A stretch of DNA of 64,000 nt from Fusicatenibacter_A intestinipullorum (GTDB lineage: Bacteria; Bacillota; Negativicutes; Acidaminococcales; Acidaminococcaceae). Below, piece by piece: positions 16,327 through 23,387 of the stretch. The stretch's first letter is position 1. Each line of letters begins with the position of its first letter. The notes beneath the pieces were generated by a model, which had not been told where the DNA came from, did no database searches, and saw only the letters and a list, made by a program, of their open reading frames with translations. The stretch lies in assembly GCA_019117495.1 (NCBI GenBank), contig DWZP01000025.1:16077-80076 (forward strand), written 5' to 3'. Made by a program: the position numbers and the translations under genes.

Positions 16327-16827
16327 TTGGATAAACTTTTAGAACGTATTAGCTCTTACGATATTCTCAATAATCTATTTCCTGGATCTGTACTCTATTT
16401 TTTATTATCTGAAAATATCCAACTACAACAAAATAGTATACTTACAGAGTTCTTTATAATTTATTTTCTTGGTTTATTAGCTAGTAGAATAGGTTCTTTG
16501 TTAATTGAGCCACTATGTAAAAAATTAAACATTATACAAATGGCATCATATGAAGATTTTATTAAAGCAGAATCACGGGATAAAAAAATCGAAATATTAT
16601 CATCTGTTAATAATATGTACAGAACTTTTATTTCTGTATTCATTATTTATATATTTTATAAAATTACAGGTTACATTGCCATACAATATACTTGCCTTTC
16701 TCAATTTGTAGAAACAGGTATAATCATTGCACTACTTGTAATATTTTCCCTTTCTTATCATAAACAAACTAACTATATTAGAAAAAGAGTAATTTGTTCA
16801 ATTAATAATAAGGAGCAAACAAAATGA
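16327..16827 (+). CDS. small membrane protein of unknown function
   Basis: 166 residues. The start is TTG 16327, 8 bases after GGAGG; an earlier TTG at 16312 overlaps that site. Hydrophobic segments lie near residues 15-30, 37-57, 99-118 and 131-150. The N-terminal SYDILNNLFPGSVLYFLL and a middle soluble loop (SYEDFIKAESRDKKIEILSS, then NNMYRTF) look like a recurrent bacterial family of small four-helix membrane proteins encoded in accessory regions, but I cannot name a domain. It overlaps the MBL gene by 4 bases, so the two products are made together and may form a membrane-bound complex. Confidence 0.7.
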   Translation: MDKLLERISSYDILNNLFPGSVLYFLLSENIQLQQNSILTEFFIIYFLGLLASRIGSLLIEPLCKKLNIIQMASYEDFIKAESRDKKIEILSSVNNMYRTFISVFIIYIFYKITGYIAIQYTCLSQFVETGIIIALLVIFSLSYHKQTNYIRKRVICSINNKEQTK

Positions 16828-17888
16828 AATATGAACTAGACTTTATAGGAATTGAAGAACATTCAAAAGATGCCGATGCTATATGTTTTCGTTATTATGA
16901 TAATATTTTAAAAAGGTATGTCGTAGTAGTTTACGATGGTGGTTTACAAAAATATGGAGAAGCATTAACTGAACACTTAAAAAAATACTATTTCCAAGGA
17001 GAATCAAATCCTACCATTGATTATGTAATCTGTTCACATCCCGATCAAGACCATGCCTCTGGATTAACAGAAATATTACATAATTTCAGTGTAAAAAAAC
17101 TCATAATGAACAGACCTTGGTTATATATCGATGAATTATATAAAATATCAGATAAAAAAATTATCCCAAAAACTCTAGAAGACCGATTAAAAGAAGATTA
17201 TCCCTATATCAAAGCATTAGAAGATATTGCTAATGAAAAAAACATCAAAATTGAAGAAGGATTTCAAGGAAATAAAATTACTAGTAACTTAACAATACTC
17301 TCTCCTAGCAAAAACTTCTATCTGAGGCAAATACTAGAATCACATAAAACTCCACTGAACAGTAAATTCAAAAGTATTAAAGAATCCATATGTTCATTAA
17401 TAGAATCATGGACAAATGAATTACTTAGAGAAGATGTTAACACATCTCCAGAAAACGAGTCTTCAATAATTGTCTTAGGTGATATGGAAAGCGAGAAATT
17501 CTTACTTACGGGCGATGCCGGTTTACTTGCTTTAAATGCTGCTGCTGATTATGCTGAATCTTATATACATGATCTAAAAGCAGTAAAATTTTACCAAATT
17601 CCCCATCATGGTGGTCGACATAATGTTTCCACAAAACTTTTAAATAGAATTGTCGGAGAAACAAAGCCTAAAAATTGTACTTTTGATAAAACAGCATTTG
17701 TTTCAGTAGCTGCTAATTCAGATCACCCCAGAAAAATGGTAACAAATGCATTTATACGTCGTGGGGTAAAAGTATATGAGACCAGGAACAAAACATTGTG
17801 TCATCATTCTAGCGATATGCCAACACGCGCAGGCTGGATTAATGCTAATAATTTAGTGTTTAGCGATAAAGTAGAAAACTGGGAATAA
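16824..17888 (+). CDS. ComEC/Rec2-like metallo-beta-lactamase-fold hydrolase
   Basis: 354 residues; ATG 16824 overlaps the previous stop (ATGA). Metal site: His72-x-Asp74-x-Asp76-His77 in SHPDQDH; later ligands in LLTGDAG near residue 230 and the IPHHGG motif near 257, which together are the signature of the ComEC/Rec2-type MBL branch (nuclease- or phosphodiesterase-like). No signal peptide or membrane helix. Standalone proteins of this branch frequently occur in phage-defence and conflict loci. The operon context (membrane protein, phospholipase-like protein) and heat-shock operator suggest a stress-triggered module. Substrate unknown; DNA, RNA, cyclic nucleotide or phospholipid are all possible. 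Confidence 0.8.
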   Translation: MKYELDFIGIEEHSKDADAICFRYYDNILKRYVVVVYDGGLQKYGEALTEHLKKYYFQGESNPTIDYVICSHPDQDHASGLTEILHNFSVKKLIMNRPWLYIDELYKISDKKIIPKTLEDRLKEDYPYIKALEDIANEKNIKIEEGFQGNKITSNLTILSPSKNFYLRQILESHKTPLNSKFKSIKESICSLIESWTNELLREDVNTSPENESSIIVLGDMESEKFLLTGDAGLLALNAAADYAESYIHDLKAVKFYQIPHHGGRHNVSTKLLNRIVGETKPKNCTFDKTAFVSVAANSDHPRKMVTNAFIRRGVKVYETRNKTLCHHSSDMPTRAGWINANNLVFSDKVENWE

Positions 17889-17892
17889 AAAA

Positions 17893-17918
17893 CGCACCTG
17901 CAAAACTTTGCAAGTGCG
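17893..17918. terminator. bidirectional terminator between the MBL gene and tRNA-Arg
   Basis: CGCACCTGCAAA (17893-17904) pairs with TTTGCAAGTGCG (17907-17918) with one mismatch. A T-run (TTTTTTA) follows on the minus strand, serving tRNA-Arg; TATTTA on the plus strand serves the MBL gene. Confidence 0.75.
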
Positions 17919-17927
17919 CATATTTAC

Positions 17928-18004
17928 TGGTGATCCCGGGCAGATTCGAACTGCCGACCCTTCGCTTAGGAGGCGAATGCTCTATCCAACTGAGCTACGG
18001 AACC
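17928..18004 (-). tRNA. tRNA-Arg (anticodon CCT)
   Basis: Complete cloverleaf on the minus strand including encoded CCA: acceptor GGTTCCG with CGGGATC (two wobble pairs), D-arm GCTCAGTTGGATAGAGC, anticodon stem TTCGC/GCGAA with loop CTCCTAA (anticodon CCT, reading AGG), T-arm GGCAGTTCGAATCTGCC. Its 3' half (17923-17972) is duplicated at 14681-14730, marking this gene as an integration site. The chromosomal 5' half and the 3' half still form a perfect anticodon stem, so the gene should be functional. Confidence 0.95.
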
Positions 18005-18049
18005 GAATATTAACTTATTAAGTGTATCACAGTTTTAAGCATCGGGCAA

Positions 18050-18355
18050 TTATAAATTATCCATTGCTCCGGGAGGCATACTCCACTCTACCCTTACATC
18101 GGTATTGAACCATAATCTGCCAAGGCAGTTTTTAAAGTTTTCCAAACTGTCAAGCGGCATTAAAGTTTTGGTAACAAACTGACGGATAGTTTCGCCCTCA
18201 GGCAAATCAAGCGTTAAGGGTTTGCTTAAAAATTCTTCTACCCTTGCTTTAGCTTCCGGAACATCCAGCACGACATTGGCGGTTTTGGTTTCCGGGTCAT
18301 ATTCTACATAACCATAATGAGCATGGTGGTTTAACGTAACAGTAAATTTTTCCAT
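18050..18355 (-). CDS. conserved-looking hypothetical protein, 101 residues
   Basis: ATG 18355 lies 7 bases behind GGAGGT, and codon use is like that of chromosomal neighbours, which supports a real gene. The sequence starts MEKFTVTLNHHAHYGYVEYDPE and looks like a small soluble alpha/beta protein; no cysteine-pair, membrane or catalytic motif is seen apart from a His-His-x-His cluster near residue 10. I do not recognise a family. It stands alone between tRNA-Arg and the rubrerythrin promoter. Confidence 0.6.
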   Translation of the reverse strand: MEKFTVTLNHHAHYGYVEYDPETKTANVVLDVPEAKARVEEFLSKPLTLDLPEGETIRQFVTKTLMPLDSLENFKNCLGRLWFNTDVRVEWSMPPGAMDNL

Positions 18356-18496
18356 AATATACCTCCGTTCTGTATATTATAGCAATTTATCGCTTATTCT
18401 ACAATAGGGCACTTTAATTAAAGGCTGTTTACAGGCGAATTTTGCAGCATACTGCCTTTAACAGATATTTTTACGACATTTCACAAAAATTTTAAT

Positions 18497-18542
18497 GTTA
18501 GCAATCTCTAACAATTAATAATTATTATTGACAACTTGTTAG
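18497..18542. promoter_or_regulatory. candidate PerR-like box and TTGTTAG repeats at the rubrerythrin promoter
   Basis: TAATAATTATTATTG (18516-18530) matches the PerR box TTATAATNATTATAA at 12 of 14 defined positions by eye and overlaps the -35 box. Around it, GTTAG (18497-18501), CTAACAA (18508-18514) and TTGTTAG (18536-18542) form inverted copies. A peroxide-sensing repressor over a peroxide-reducing protein gene makes functional sense, but the binding protein is inferred. Confidence 0.45.
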
Positions 18543-18556
18543 TGCTGTGTTAAAAT
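18528..18556 (+). promoter_or_regulatory. promoter of the rubrerythrin gene
   Basis: Perfect TTGACA (18528-18533), 17-bp spacer, TAAAAT (18551-18556), 70 bp upstream of the start codon. Confidence 0.8.
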
Positions 18557-18626
18557 CATTACAGTAAGCGGTTAGAACGAACCGCCATGATAATTTTAAA
18601 ATTTGTACTTTATGGAGGAATGAATA

Positions 18627-19172
18627 ATGAAAAAATGGGTTTGCCAAGTTTGTGGCTATGTTTATGAAGGTGAAGCTGCTCCGGAATACTGCCCGCAGTG
18701 CAAAGCTCCGGCTTCCAAATTTGTAGAAATGAAAGGCGAAATGACCTGGGCTGCTGAACATTTTGTTGGCGTAGCTAAAGACGTTCCCGAAGATATTAAA
18801 GAAGACCTGCGCGCTAACTTCAACGGCGAATGCAGCGAAGTAGGCATGTACCTCGCTATGAGCCGTGTTGCTTTCCGTGAAGGTTATCCGGAAATCGGCC
18901 TGTACTGGGAAAAAGCTGCTTTTGAAGAAGCAGAACATGCTGCTAAATTTGCTGAACTGCTCGGCGAAGTTGTTACCGACAGCACCAAAAAGAACCTTGA
19001 AATGCGTGTAGAAGCTGAAAACGGCGCAACCGCAGGCAAAACCGACCTTGCAAAACGCGCTAAAGAACTCGGCCTTGACGCTATCCATGACACCGTTCAT
19101 GAAATGGCTCGTGACGAAGCCCGCCATGGCAGAGCATTTGCCGGCCTGCTCGCTCGTTACTTCAACAAATAA
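18627..19172 (+). CDS. rbr: reverse rubrerythrin (NADH peroxidase component)
   Basis: 181 residues, ATG 18627 behind GGAGG. The rubredoxin domain is at the N-terminus (Cys6-x2-Cys9 and Cys23-x2-Cys26, binding one iron), followed by a ferritin-like diiron four-helix domain with ExxH motifs (FEEAEHAAKF near 93 and ARDEARHGRAF near 166). This reversed order defines reverse rubrerythrin, known from Clostridium acetobutylicum as a highly expressed peroxide and oxygen reductase fed by NADH:rubredoxin reductase. Cytosolic, oxidative-stress defence. Strong promoter with a PerR-like box upstream; terminator downstream. Confidence 0.93.
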   Translation: MKKWVCQVCGYVYEGEAAPEYCPQCKAPASKFVEMKGEMTWAAEHFVGVAKDVPEDIKEDLRANFNGECSEVGMYLAMSRVAFREGYPEIGLYWEKAAFEEAEHAAKFAELLGEVVTDSTKKNLEMRVEAENGATAGKTDLAKRAKELGLDAIHDTVHEMARDEARHGRAFAGLLARYFNK

Positions 19173-19202
19173 TTAAATAGTTGTTTAAGCAATAAGCAAA
19201 AG

Positions 19203-19234
19203 AAACTCCTGTTATCCACGGATAGCAGGAGTTT
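19203..19234. terminator. terminator after rubrerythrin
   Basis: AAACTCCTG (19203-19211) with CAGGAGTTT (19226-19234), extended inward by TATCC/GGATA, followed by TTTATTTT. Confidence 0.85.
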
Positions 19235-19247
19235 TTATTTTGCCGTT

Positions 19248-19799
19248 TTAATACGGATAATAGTTGATGACCATAAATTTTACTTTAATCTTGCCGTCGT
19301 TAATATACGTATGGTTAACGGAAGAATTAAATACCAGAGAATCACCGGCATGAAGCTCATAGACGGCGGTATCTGTTTTAAGCGTCAGTGAGCCTTCGAT
19401 AACATAAATATATTCCTGCGCCCTTGGCGAATGAGCGATTGAAGCATTGGCGCTTTCTGCGTCAAGTTCGCAGTAAAACAGTTCAAAATTGCGTTCCGGC
19501 GCAGTGGAAAAATAACAGTGAACGCGGTATACGCCCGTTTCGTCACTTTGCTCTGCCGTGTCGCTTCTGCGCACAACGGTGCCATCTGGCTCTTTAACTT
19601 CCATCAGGCGTGTGTACGGCACGTTCAGCCCGTTGGCAATTTTCCAGATAGTGTTAATAGTAGGGTTGCTGCCCCCTTTTTCAATATCCGACAAAATCGC
19701 TTTGCTGATGCCGGAAAGTTTTGCCAGCTGCCCCAGCGTCAGGCTGCGTTCCGTCCGCAGTTTATTTAAGTTAAACGCGATAATTTTCCCTAAGTCCAT
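19248..19799 (-). CDS. XRE-family regulator with C-terminal cupin domain
   Basis: 183 residues, ATG 19799 behind AAGGTGG. Residues 8-62 are an HTH_3 DNA-binding domain (LTLGQLAKLSGISKAILSDIEKG). Residues 110-180 are a cupin barrel (SPRAQEYIYVIEGSLTL, then LHAGDSLVFNSSVNHTYIN). This two-domain layout is that of PuuR/MltR-type regulators that sense small metabolites. It is last in a minus-strand run after the CoA-transferase and M48 protease genes (17-bp gap to the latter), so may be co-transcribed. Target genes are unknown; autoregulation is likely. Confidence 0.88.
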   Translation of the reverse strand: MDLGKIIAFNLNKLRTERSLTLGQLAKLSGISKAILSDIEKGGSNPTINTIWKIANGLNVPYTRLMEVKEPDGTVVRRSDTAEQSDETGVYRVHCYFSTAPERNFELFYCELDAESANASIAHSPRAQEYIYVIEGSLTLKTDTAVYELHAGDSLVFNSSVNHTYINDGKIKVKFMVINYYPY

Positions 19800-19816
19800 A
19801 AATCCACCTTTAACGT

Positions 19817-20905
19817 TTAATCTTTATCCTTATCGGCCTTAGCGGCATCGTTGGCATTGGCTACCGGCGCCCATTCGCGCAAAAGCTGGGCACAGCCGTT
19901 GGCGTAGCTGCCTGCATCACCAAAGCCTGCGGCATAGGCATCCTGGTTATATACGGTTAAAAGCTGAACGTCTTCATAGTACAGTGTTGCGCTGCTGCCG
20001 TTGTCGTACACAATAAAACGGTACGGGTCAACAGGGCCGCGCTGACGCGCTACATACAGCGAACCTGCCAGCATATAGGCGCGGTATTCCGGCTTGTCGT
20101 TGCCCACGGTCTGGGTAATGTTAAAAGTCCAGTCACCTTCGTGTACGGTTGCCGTGCCGTCTTCATGCACCGTAATATCGGGATGAGGGTCTAACTTTTT
20201 AATCTGCTTCATTACGCGTTTCAGGCGTTCTTCCGGTTCAGGATGGCTACTGAACAGGCCATAGCCCGGATTGCCTTTTTCTTTGGCCAAATCTTCCAGT
20301 TTATTAATGGTAAGCACCATGCTGTACGGATTGTAACCTGCCTTAACGCACAAGTTAAACCCTTCCTTATCGGCGCCGCGTTCATCGGTGCGGCTGTAAC
20401 CTGCTGCCAGCGCCTGCGAGGCGAGCCCTGTAAGCCCCATATCGCCCTTGGTGGCAACAGCCAGCAAAAGGGTCGTTAAAAGCTGTTTTTCAATCTGGTG
20501 TACGGTATGTTTTTCAACAATATGGCTTACTTCGTGCCCTAAAACGCCTGCCAGTTCAGAATCGCTCGGCATGTAATCAATAAGCCCTTTAAACACATAT
20601 ACAAACCCGCCGGGGCAGGCCAGTGCGTTAACTTCGTCGCAGTTAAGCACCTTAAAGGTATATTCCAAATCCTGACGGTCGCTTACAGCTACAAGGCTTT
20701 GCCCAATGCGGTTCACACGTTCCTGCAGTTCGTAATCCTGCACAACGCCGTACTGCGCTTCCAGCGCCATGGCGGTTTCGCGCCCCATCTCAATTTCCTG
20801 CTGCTTGCTTATAATGCCGGCTTCTGCCGGAAAAGCAGTGCCAAGCAGTAAATAAAAGGCAAACAGCAAACCGGCAAATAACTTAAAAATGTTTTTTAAT
20901 GCCAT
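19817..20905 (-). CDS. exported M48-family zinc metalloprotease
   Basis: 362 residues, ATG 20905 behind GGGGAG and immediately after the CoA-transferase stop codon. A signal peptide ends near AFPAEAG (residue 30), so the protein is exported. The zinc motif HEVSH is at residues 124-128, with the third ligand Glu in the later TDERGADKEGFN segment. Peptidase M48 region spans about 40-230; the remaining C-terminal 130 residues are unassigned. Likely role is quality control of envelope proteins, like BepA/YfgC in diderm bacteria, though this protein lacks the TPR repeats of BepA. Confidence 0.88.
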   Translation of the reverse strand: MALKNIFKLFAGLLFAFYLLLGTAFPAEAGIISKQQEIEMGRETAMALEAQYGVVQDYELQERVNRIGQSLVAVSDRQDLEYTFKVLNCDEVNALACPGGFVYVFKGLIDYMPSDSELAGVLGHEVSHIVEKHTVHQIEKQLLTTLLLAVATKGDMGLTGLASQALAAGYSRTDERGADKEGFNLCVKAGYNPYSMVLTINKLEDLAKEKGNPGYGLFSSHPEPEERLKRVMKQIKKLDPHPDITVHEDGTATVHEGDWTFNITQTVGNDKPEYRAYMLAGSLYVARQRGPVDPYRFIVYDNGSSATLYYEDVQLLTVYNQDAYAAGFGDAGSYANGCAQLLREWAPVANANDAAKADKDKD

Positions 20906-22063
20906 TTATATCTCCCCTTTTTCGTGCATGGCAGCAATTTCTTCTTTGGTATAGCCCGCGCTTTCCAGCACTTCCTGCGTATGCTCGCCCAAATAAGGCG
21001 CGCGTTTGCGGATAGTGCCCGGTGTGTCAGACAGCTTCGCCGCAGATTTTACATAAGTATAATTTCCGAAATCTTCTTTTTTTGTTACAAGCATTTGCGA
21101 CTGTTCCGTCGTCAAGCTGCTGTCCAAAGCCTCCTGCAAGGTGCGGATTGGCGTTACGCAAAACTCGTCTTTACCGATAAGTTCCAGCCACTCGGCCTGA
21201 GTTTTACCTGCAAAAGCATCTGCCAGTTTCTCTTTTATTTCTGCCGAATGGGCAAAATCAAACTGGCGGCTTTCAAGCTCCGGCAGGTCAATCAGTCTGC
21301 ACATTTTCTGCCAGAATTTAGGCTCAATAGTGCCGATGCTTAAATAACGGCCGTCCTTTGTTTTGTATACGCTGTAATAATGCGATGCCGTACGCCCGAA
21401 AGAAGGCATGCCGGTTTCGCGGCAGCCGATGACGCTGCTGATTGCCGTAATTTCCGCATTGATTGCCGAGCTGTACAAATCAACGTTTACAAGCTGCCCT
21501 TTGCCGGTGCGCTCGCGGGCATACAGTGCCATCAAAATACCGCTGATGGCGTTTAAACTGCCGCCAAGTGCCGCCACCTGCACCGAAGGCACGCTTATAT
21601 CCGTTCCGTCTTCCGGTGCTGCCACGCCTGCAAGCCCTATAACATTAAGGTCATGCGAAGGCATGTGTTTATATTTTCCTTCCGGCCCGAAACCGGTAAT
21701 GGAACAATAAATAAGCCGCGGGTTAATTTTGCTTACGCTTTCGTAATCAAGCCCCAGCATTTTTAAATATCCGGGGCGGAAACCTTCCAGAAATACGTCT
21801 GCCTCTTTTAAAAGGCGCAGCAAAACTTCACGCCCGGCAGGCGTTTTTAAATTTACGGTAATGCCGCGCTTGTTGCGGTTCAGCATTAAATGCCAGTAAC
21901 TCATGCCGGGTTCTTTAGCCGGCGTAAAGCCGCGCGTAACATCGCCCTTTACATCTTCAACCTTAATTACGTCCGCGCCGAAATCGCCCAGAACCATGCC
22001 GCAGTATTGCCCCGGCAGCCATTTGCTGAAATCAATTATTTTTATTCCTTCCAAAGCCTGCAT
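20906..22063 (-). CDS. CaiB/BaiF family (class III) CoA-transferase
   Basis: 385 residues; ATG 22063 lies 8 bases behind AAGGGG, a start eight codons upstream being rejected. Family signatures: FSKWLPGQYCGMVLGDFGADVIKVE at residues 12-36, RNKRGITVNLK near 63, and catalytic Asp in VDLYSS near 188. These enzymes move CoA between acids through an Asp-CoA anhydride and commonly act in carnitine, bile-acid, 2-hydroxy-acid or oxalate metabolism; no acyl-CoA dehydratase or ligase is adjacent, so the substrate is unknown. The stop codon abuts the M48 start. Confidence 0.88.
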   Translation of the reverse strand: MQALEGIKIIDFSKWLPGQYCGMVLGDFGADVIKVEDVKGDVTRGFTPAKEPGMSYWHLMLNRNKRGITVNLKTPAGREVLLRLLKEADVFLEGFRPGYLKMLGLDYESVSKINPRLIYCSITGFGPEGKYKHMPSHDLNVIGLAGVAAPEDGTDISVPSVQVAALGGSLNAISGILMALYARERTGKGQLVNVDLYSSAINAEITAISSVIGCRETGMPSFGRTASHYYSVYKTKDGRYLSIGTIEPKFWQKMCRLIDLPELESRQFDFAHSAEIKEKLADAFAGKTQAEWLELIGKDEFCVTPIRTLQEALDSSLTTEQSQMLVTKKEDFGNYTYVKSAAKLSDTPGTIRKRAPYLGEHTQEVLESAGYTKEEIAAMHEKGEI

Positions 22064-22138
22064 AATTACTACCCCTTTGTACAACAAACAATTAATATGC
22101 TATATACTTCTACGCCATACGGTGTTTTCCTTTTTATC

Positions 22139-22167
22139 TTGCGGCAGATATTACAAACATGTATAAT
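22139..22167 (+). promoter_or_regulatory. promoter of the thiW operon
   Basis: TTGCGG (22139-22144), 17-bp spacer, TATAAT (22162-22167), 62 bp before the thiW start. The leader is too short for a full TPP riboswitch. Confidence 0.65.
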
Positions 22168-22228
22168 ATTATTGTATGAATTATTATAAAAAATATTTTT
22201 GTCATTTTCATGTTCCGGAGTGATTTTT

Positions 22229-22735
22229 ATGAATATCCATAAATTAACGCTGGCGGCACTGCTTGTTGCCATAGGCACTTTAAGCGCGCATCTGGTTTAT
22301 ATACCGGCAGGCGCTTCCAAATGCTTTCCGGTTCAGCATGCTATAAATGTACTCTGCGCAGTTATTTTAGGGCCTAAAGAAGCTGTTTCCGTTGCTTTTG
22401 TTATTTCCTGCCTGCGTAATATGGCAGGCACAGGCTCGCTTTTGGCATTTCCCGGCAGCATGATTGGCGCCTTTTTAGCCGGACTCGCCTACCGCCGTTG
22501 GCATAACACCGGCGCGGCCATGCTTGGCGAAATTTTCGGCACCGGCATTTTAGGCGGACTGGCAGCATGGGTTATTGCCTGGGCAATATTAAACAGCAAG
22601 GCAGCAGCCTGGTTCTTTGTGCCGCCGTTTTTAATCAGCACCATGGGCGGCAGCATAATTGCGGGTCTGCTCATTAAAAGCGGCATTCTTACTCATCTTA
22701 TGCCGGCTTCATTTTCCGGCAGGGCAGGTAAATAA
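22229..22735 (+). CDS. thiW: ThiW, substrate-binding S component of an ECF-type thiamin-precursor transporter
   Basis: 168 residues; ATG 22229 behind GGAGTG (an upstream frame extension is rejected). The hydrophobic protein begins with KLTLAALLVAIGTL and has AGASKCFPVQHAINVLCAVILGP and the glycine-rich segment NMAGTGSLLAFPGSMIGA, all typical of ThiW. S components bind the thiazole precursor hydroxyethylthiazole in the membrane and use a shared ECF energising module encoded elsewhere. The stop overlaps the start of the next gene. No TPP riboswitch was found upstream, which is uncommon for thiW. Confidence 0.88.
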   Translation: MNIHKLTLAALLVAIGTLSAHLVYIPAGASKCFPVQHAINVLCAVILGPKEAVSVAFVISCLRNMAGTGSLLAFPGSMIGAFLAGLAYRRWHNTGAAMLGEIFGTGILGGLAAWVIAWAILNSKAAAWFFVPPFLISTMGGSIIAGLLIKSGILTHLMPASFSGRAGK

Positions 22736-23001
22736 TGGATTTTAATCTTGATAATTTTCTTTCGCAAATTTTATATGTTTTAAGCGGCTTTTTATTCGGC
22801 ATTTTCGCATCGCGCTACAGCGTGCTGTCCTGGCGCACCATCCGCGCGCGCGGCATTTTTGCGTCGCTTTTGCAGGTATGTATTCTGCTCATCGCGTTTA
22901 TTGCTTTTCCGCTGCTTTTTTCTACCCGTACGGTAATGGGCAGCTTTGTATATTACGCTGTTTTGCTTTTCTTTTTCAGCAAGGGTTACAACAAGAGGTG
23001 A
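22735..23001 (+). CDS. small hydrophobic membrane protein (hypothetical)
   Basis: 88 residues; ATG 22735 shares a base with the thiW stop (TAATG), a typical coupled arrangement, which is the main support for it being real. Hydrophobic segments near residues 10-25, 42-62 and 67-82, separated by a basic stretch (RTIRARG). No family recognised. It is followed after 4 bp by the ArsR regulator, so thiW, this gene and arsR form one operon. Confidence 0.6.
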   Translation: MDFNLDNFLSQILYVLSGFLFGIFASRYSVLSWRTIRARGIFASLLQVCILLIAFIAFPLLFSTRTVMGSFVYYAVLLFFFSKGYNKR

Positions 23002-23005
23002 AATT

Positions 23006-23344
23006 ATGAACGAAAATACTGAAGGTAAACTGCATAATTTAAAACTGGATGTGCCCATTGCAGAAAAATTTGTACAACCCATGGCCGATACTTTTAAAGT
23101 TCTGGGTGACCCTACGCGTATCCGTATTCTGGCTTTGCTTGCTGAAAACGAATTATGCGTAACGAATATTGCCGGAACACTGGAAATGACGCAGTCCGCA
23201 ATCTCGCACCAGCTGCGCCTTCTGCGCCACGCAGGGCTGGTTAAATTTACCAAAACCGGCAAGGAAGTTATTTACAGCCTTGACGACAACCACGTTTTAA
23301 CCCTGTTTGCCCAGGCGCTGGACCATATCAAGCACAGGGTATAA
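23006..23344 (+). CDS. ArsR/SmtB-family transcriptional regulator
   Basis: 112 residues; ATG 23006 behind AGAGGTG, chosen over a 20-codon longer frame. Winged-helix pattern: FKVLGDPTRIRILALLAENELCV near 30-52, then recognition helix MTQSAISHQLRLLRHAGLV near 65-83. The ELCVxxI part of the metal-site motif (ELCV(C)DL in ArsR/CadC) has a single Cys, so classic Cys-based arsenic/cadmium sensing is doubtful; the C-terminus contains DDNHVLTLFAQALDHIKHR, with Asp/His residues like the alpha-5 zinc site of SmtB/CzrA. A zinc or nickel-type sensor is plausible. Target may be its own operon. Confidence 0.85.
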   Translation: MNENTEGKLHNLKLDVPIAEKFVQPMADTFKVLGDPTRIRILALLAENELCVTNIAGTLEMTQSAISHQLRLLRHAGLVKFTKTGKEVIYSLDDNHVLTLFAQALDHIKHRV

Positions 23345-23356
23345 TGCCATAAACAC

Positions 23357-23387
23357 AAAGAGCGTATGCTTTAGGCACATGCTCTTT
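23357..23387. terminator. bidirectional terminator between arsR and the AsmA-like gene
   Basis: AAAGAGC (23357-23363) and GCTCTTT (23381-23387) with partial pairing inside, followed by TTATTTT on plus. Confidence 0.65.

Larger units (their letters stand above)
14681..17972. mobile_element. small tRNA-Arg-anchored insertion (about 3.3 kb, no integrase)
   Basis: DNA bounded by direct copies of the tRNA-Arg 3' half. The interior is markedly AT-rich compared with its flanks and holds a single three-gene operon under a CIRCE operator, with no integrase, recombinase or transposase. It may be a passenger cassette mobilised in trans, or an island that lost its integrase. Exact ends depend on where inside the 50-bp repeat the crossover fell. 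Confidence 0.7.

Noticed and set aside
22064..22228. Possible TPP riboswitch ahead of thiW
   Set aside because: The leader after the promoter is only about 55 nt and lacks the conserved TPP-binding segments.
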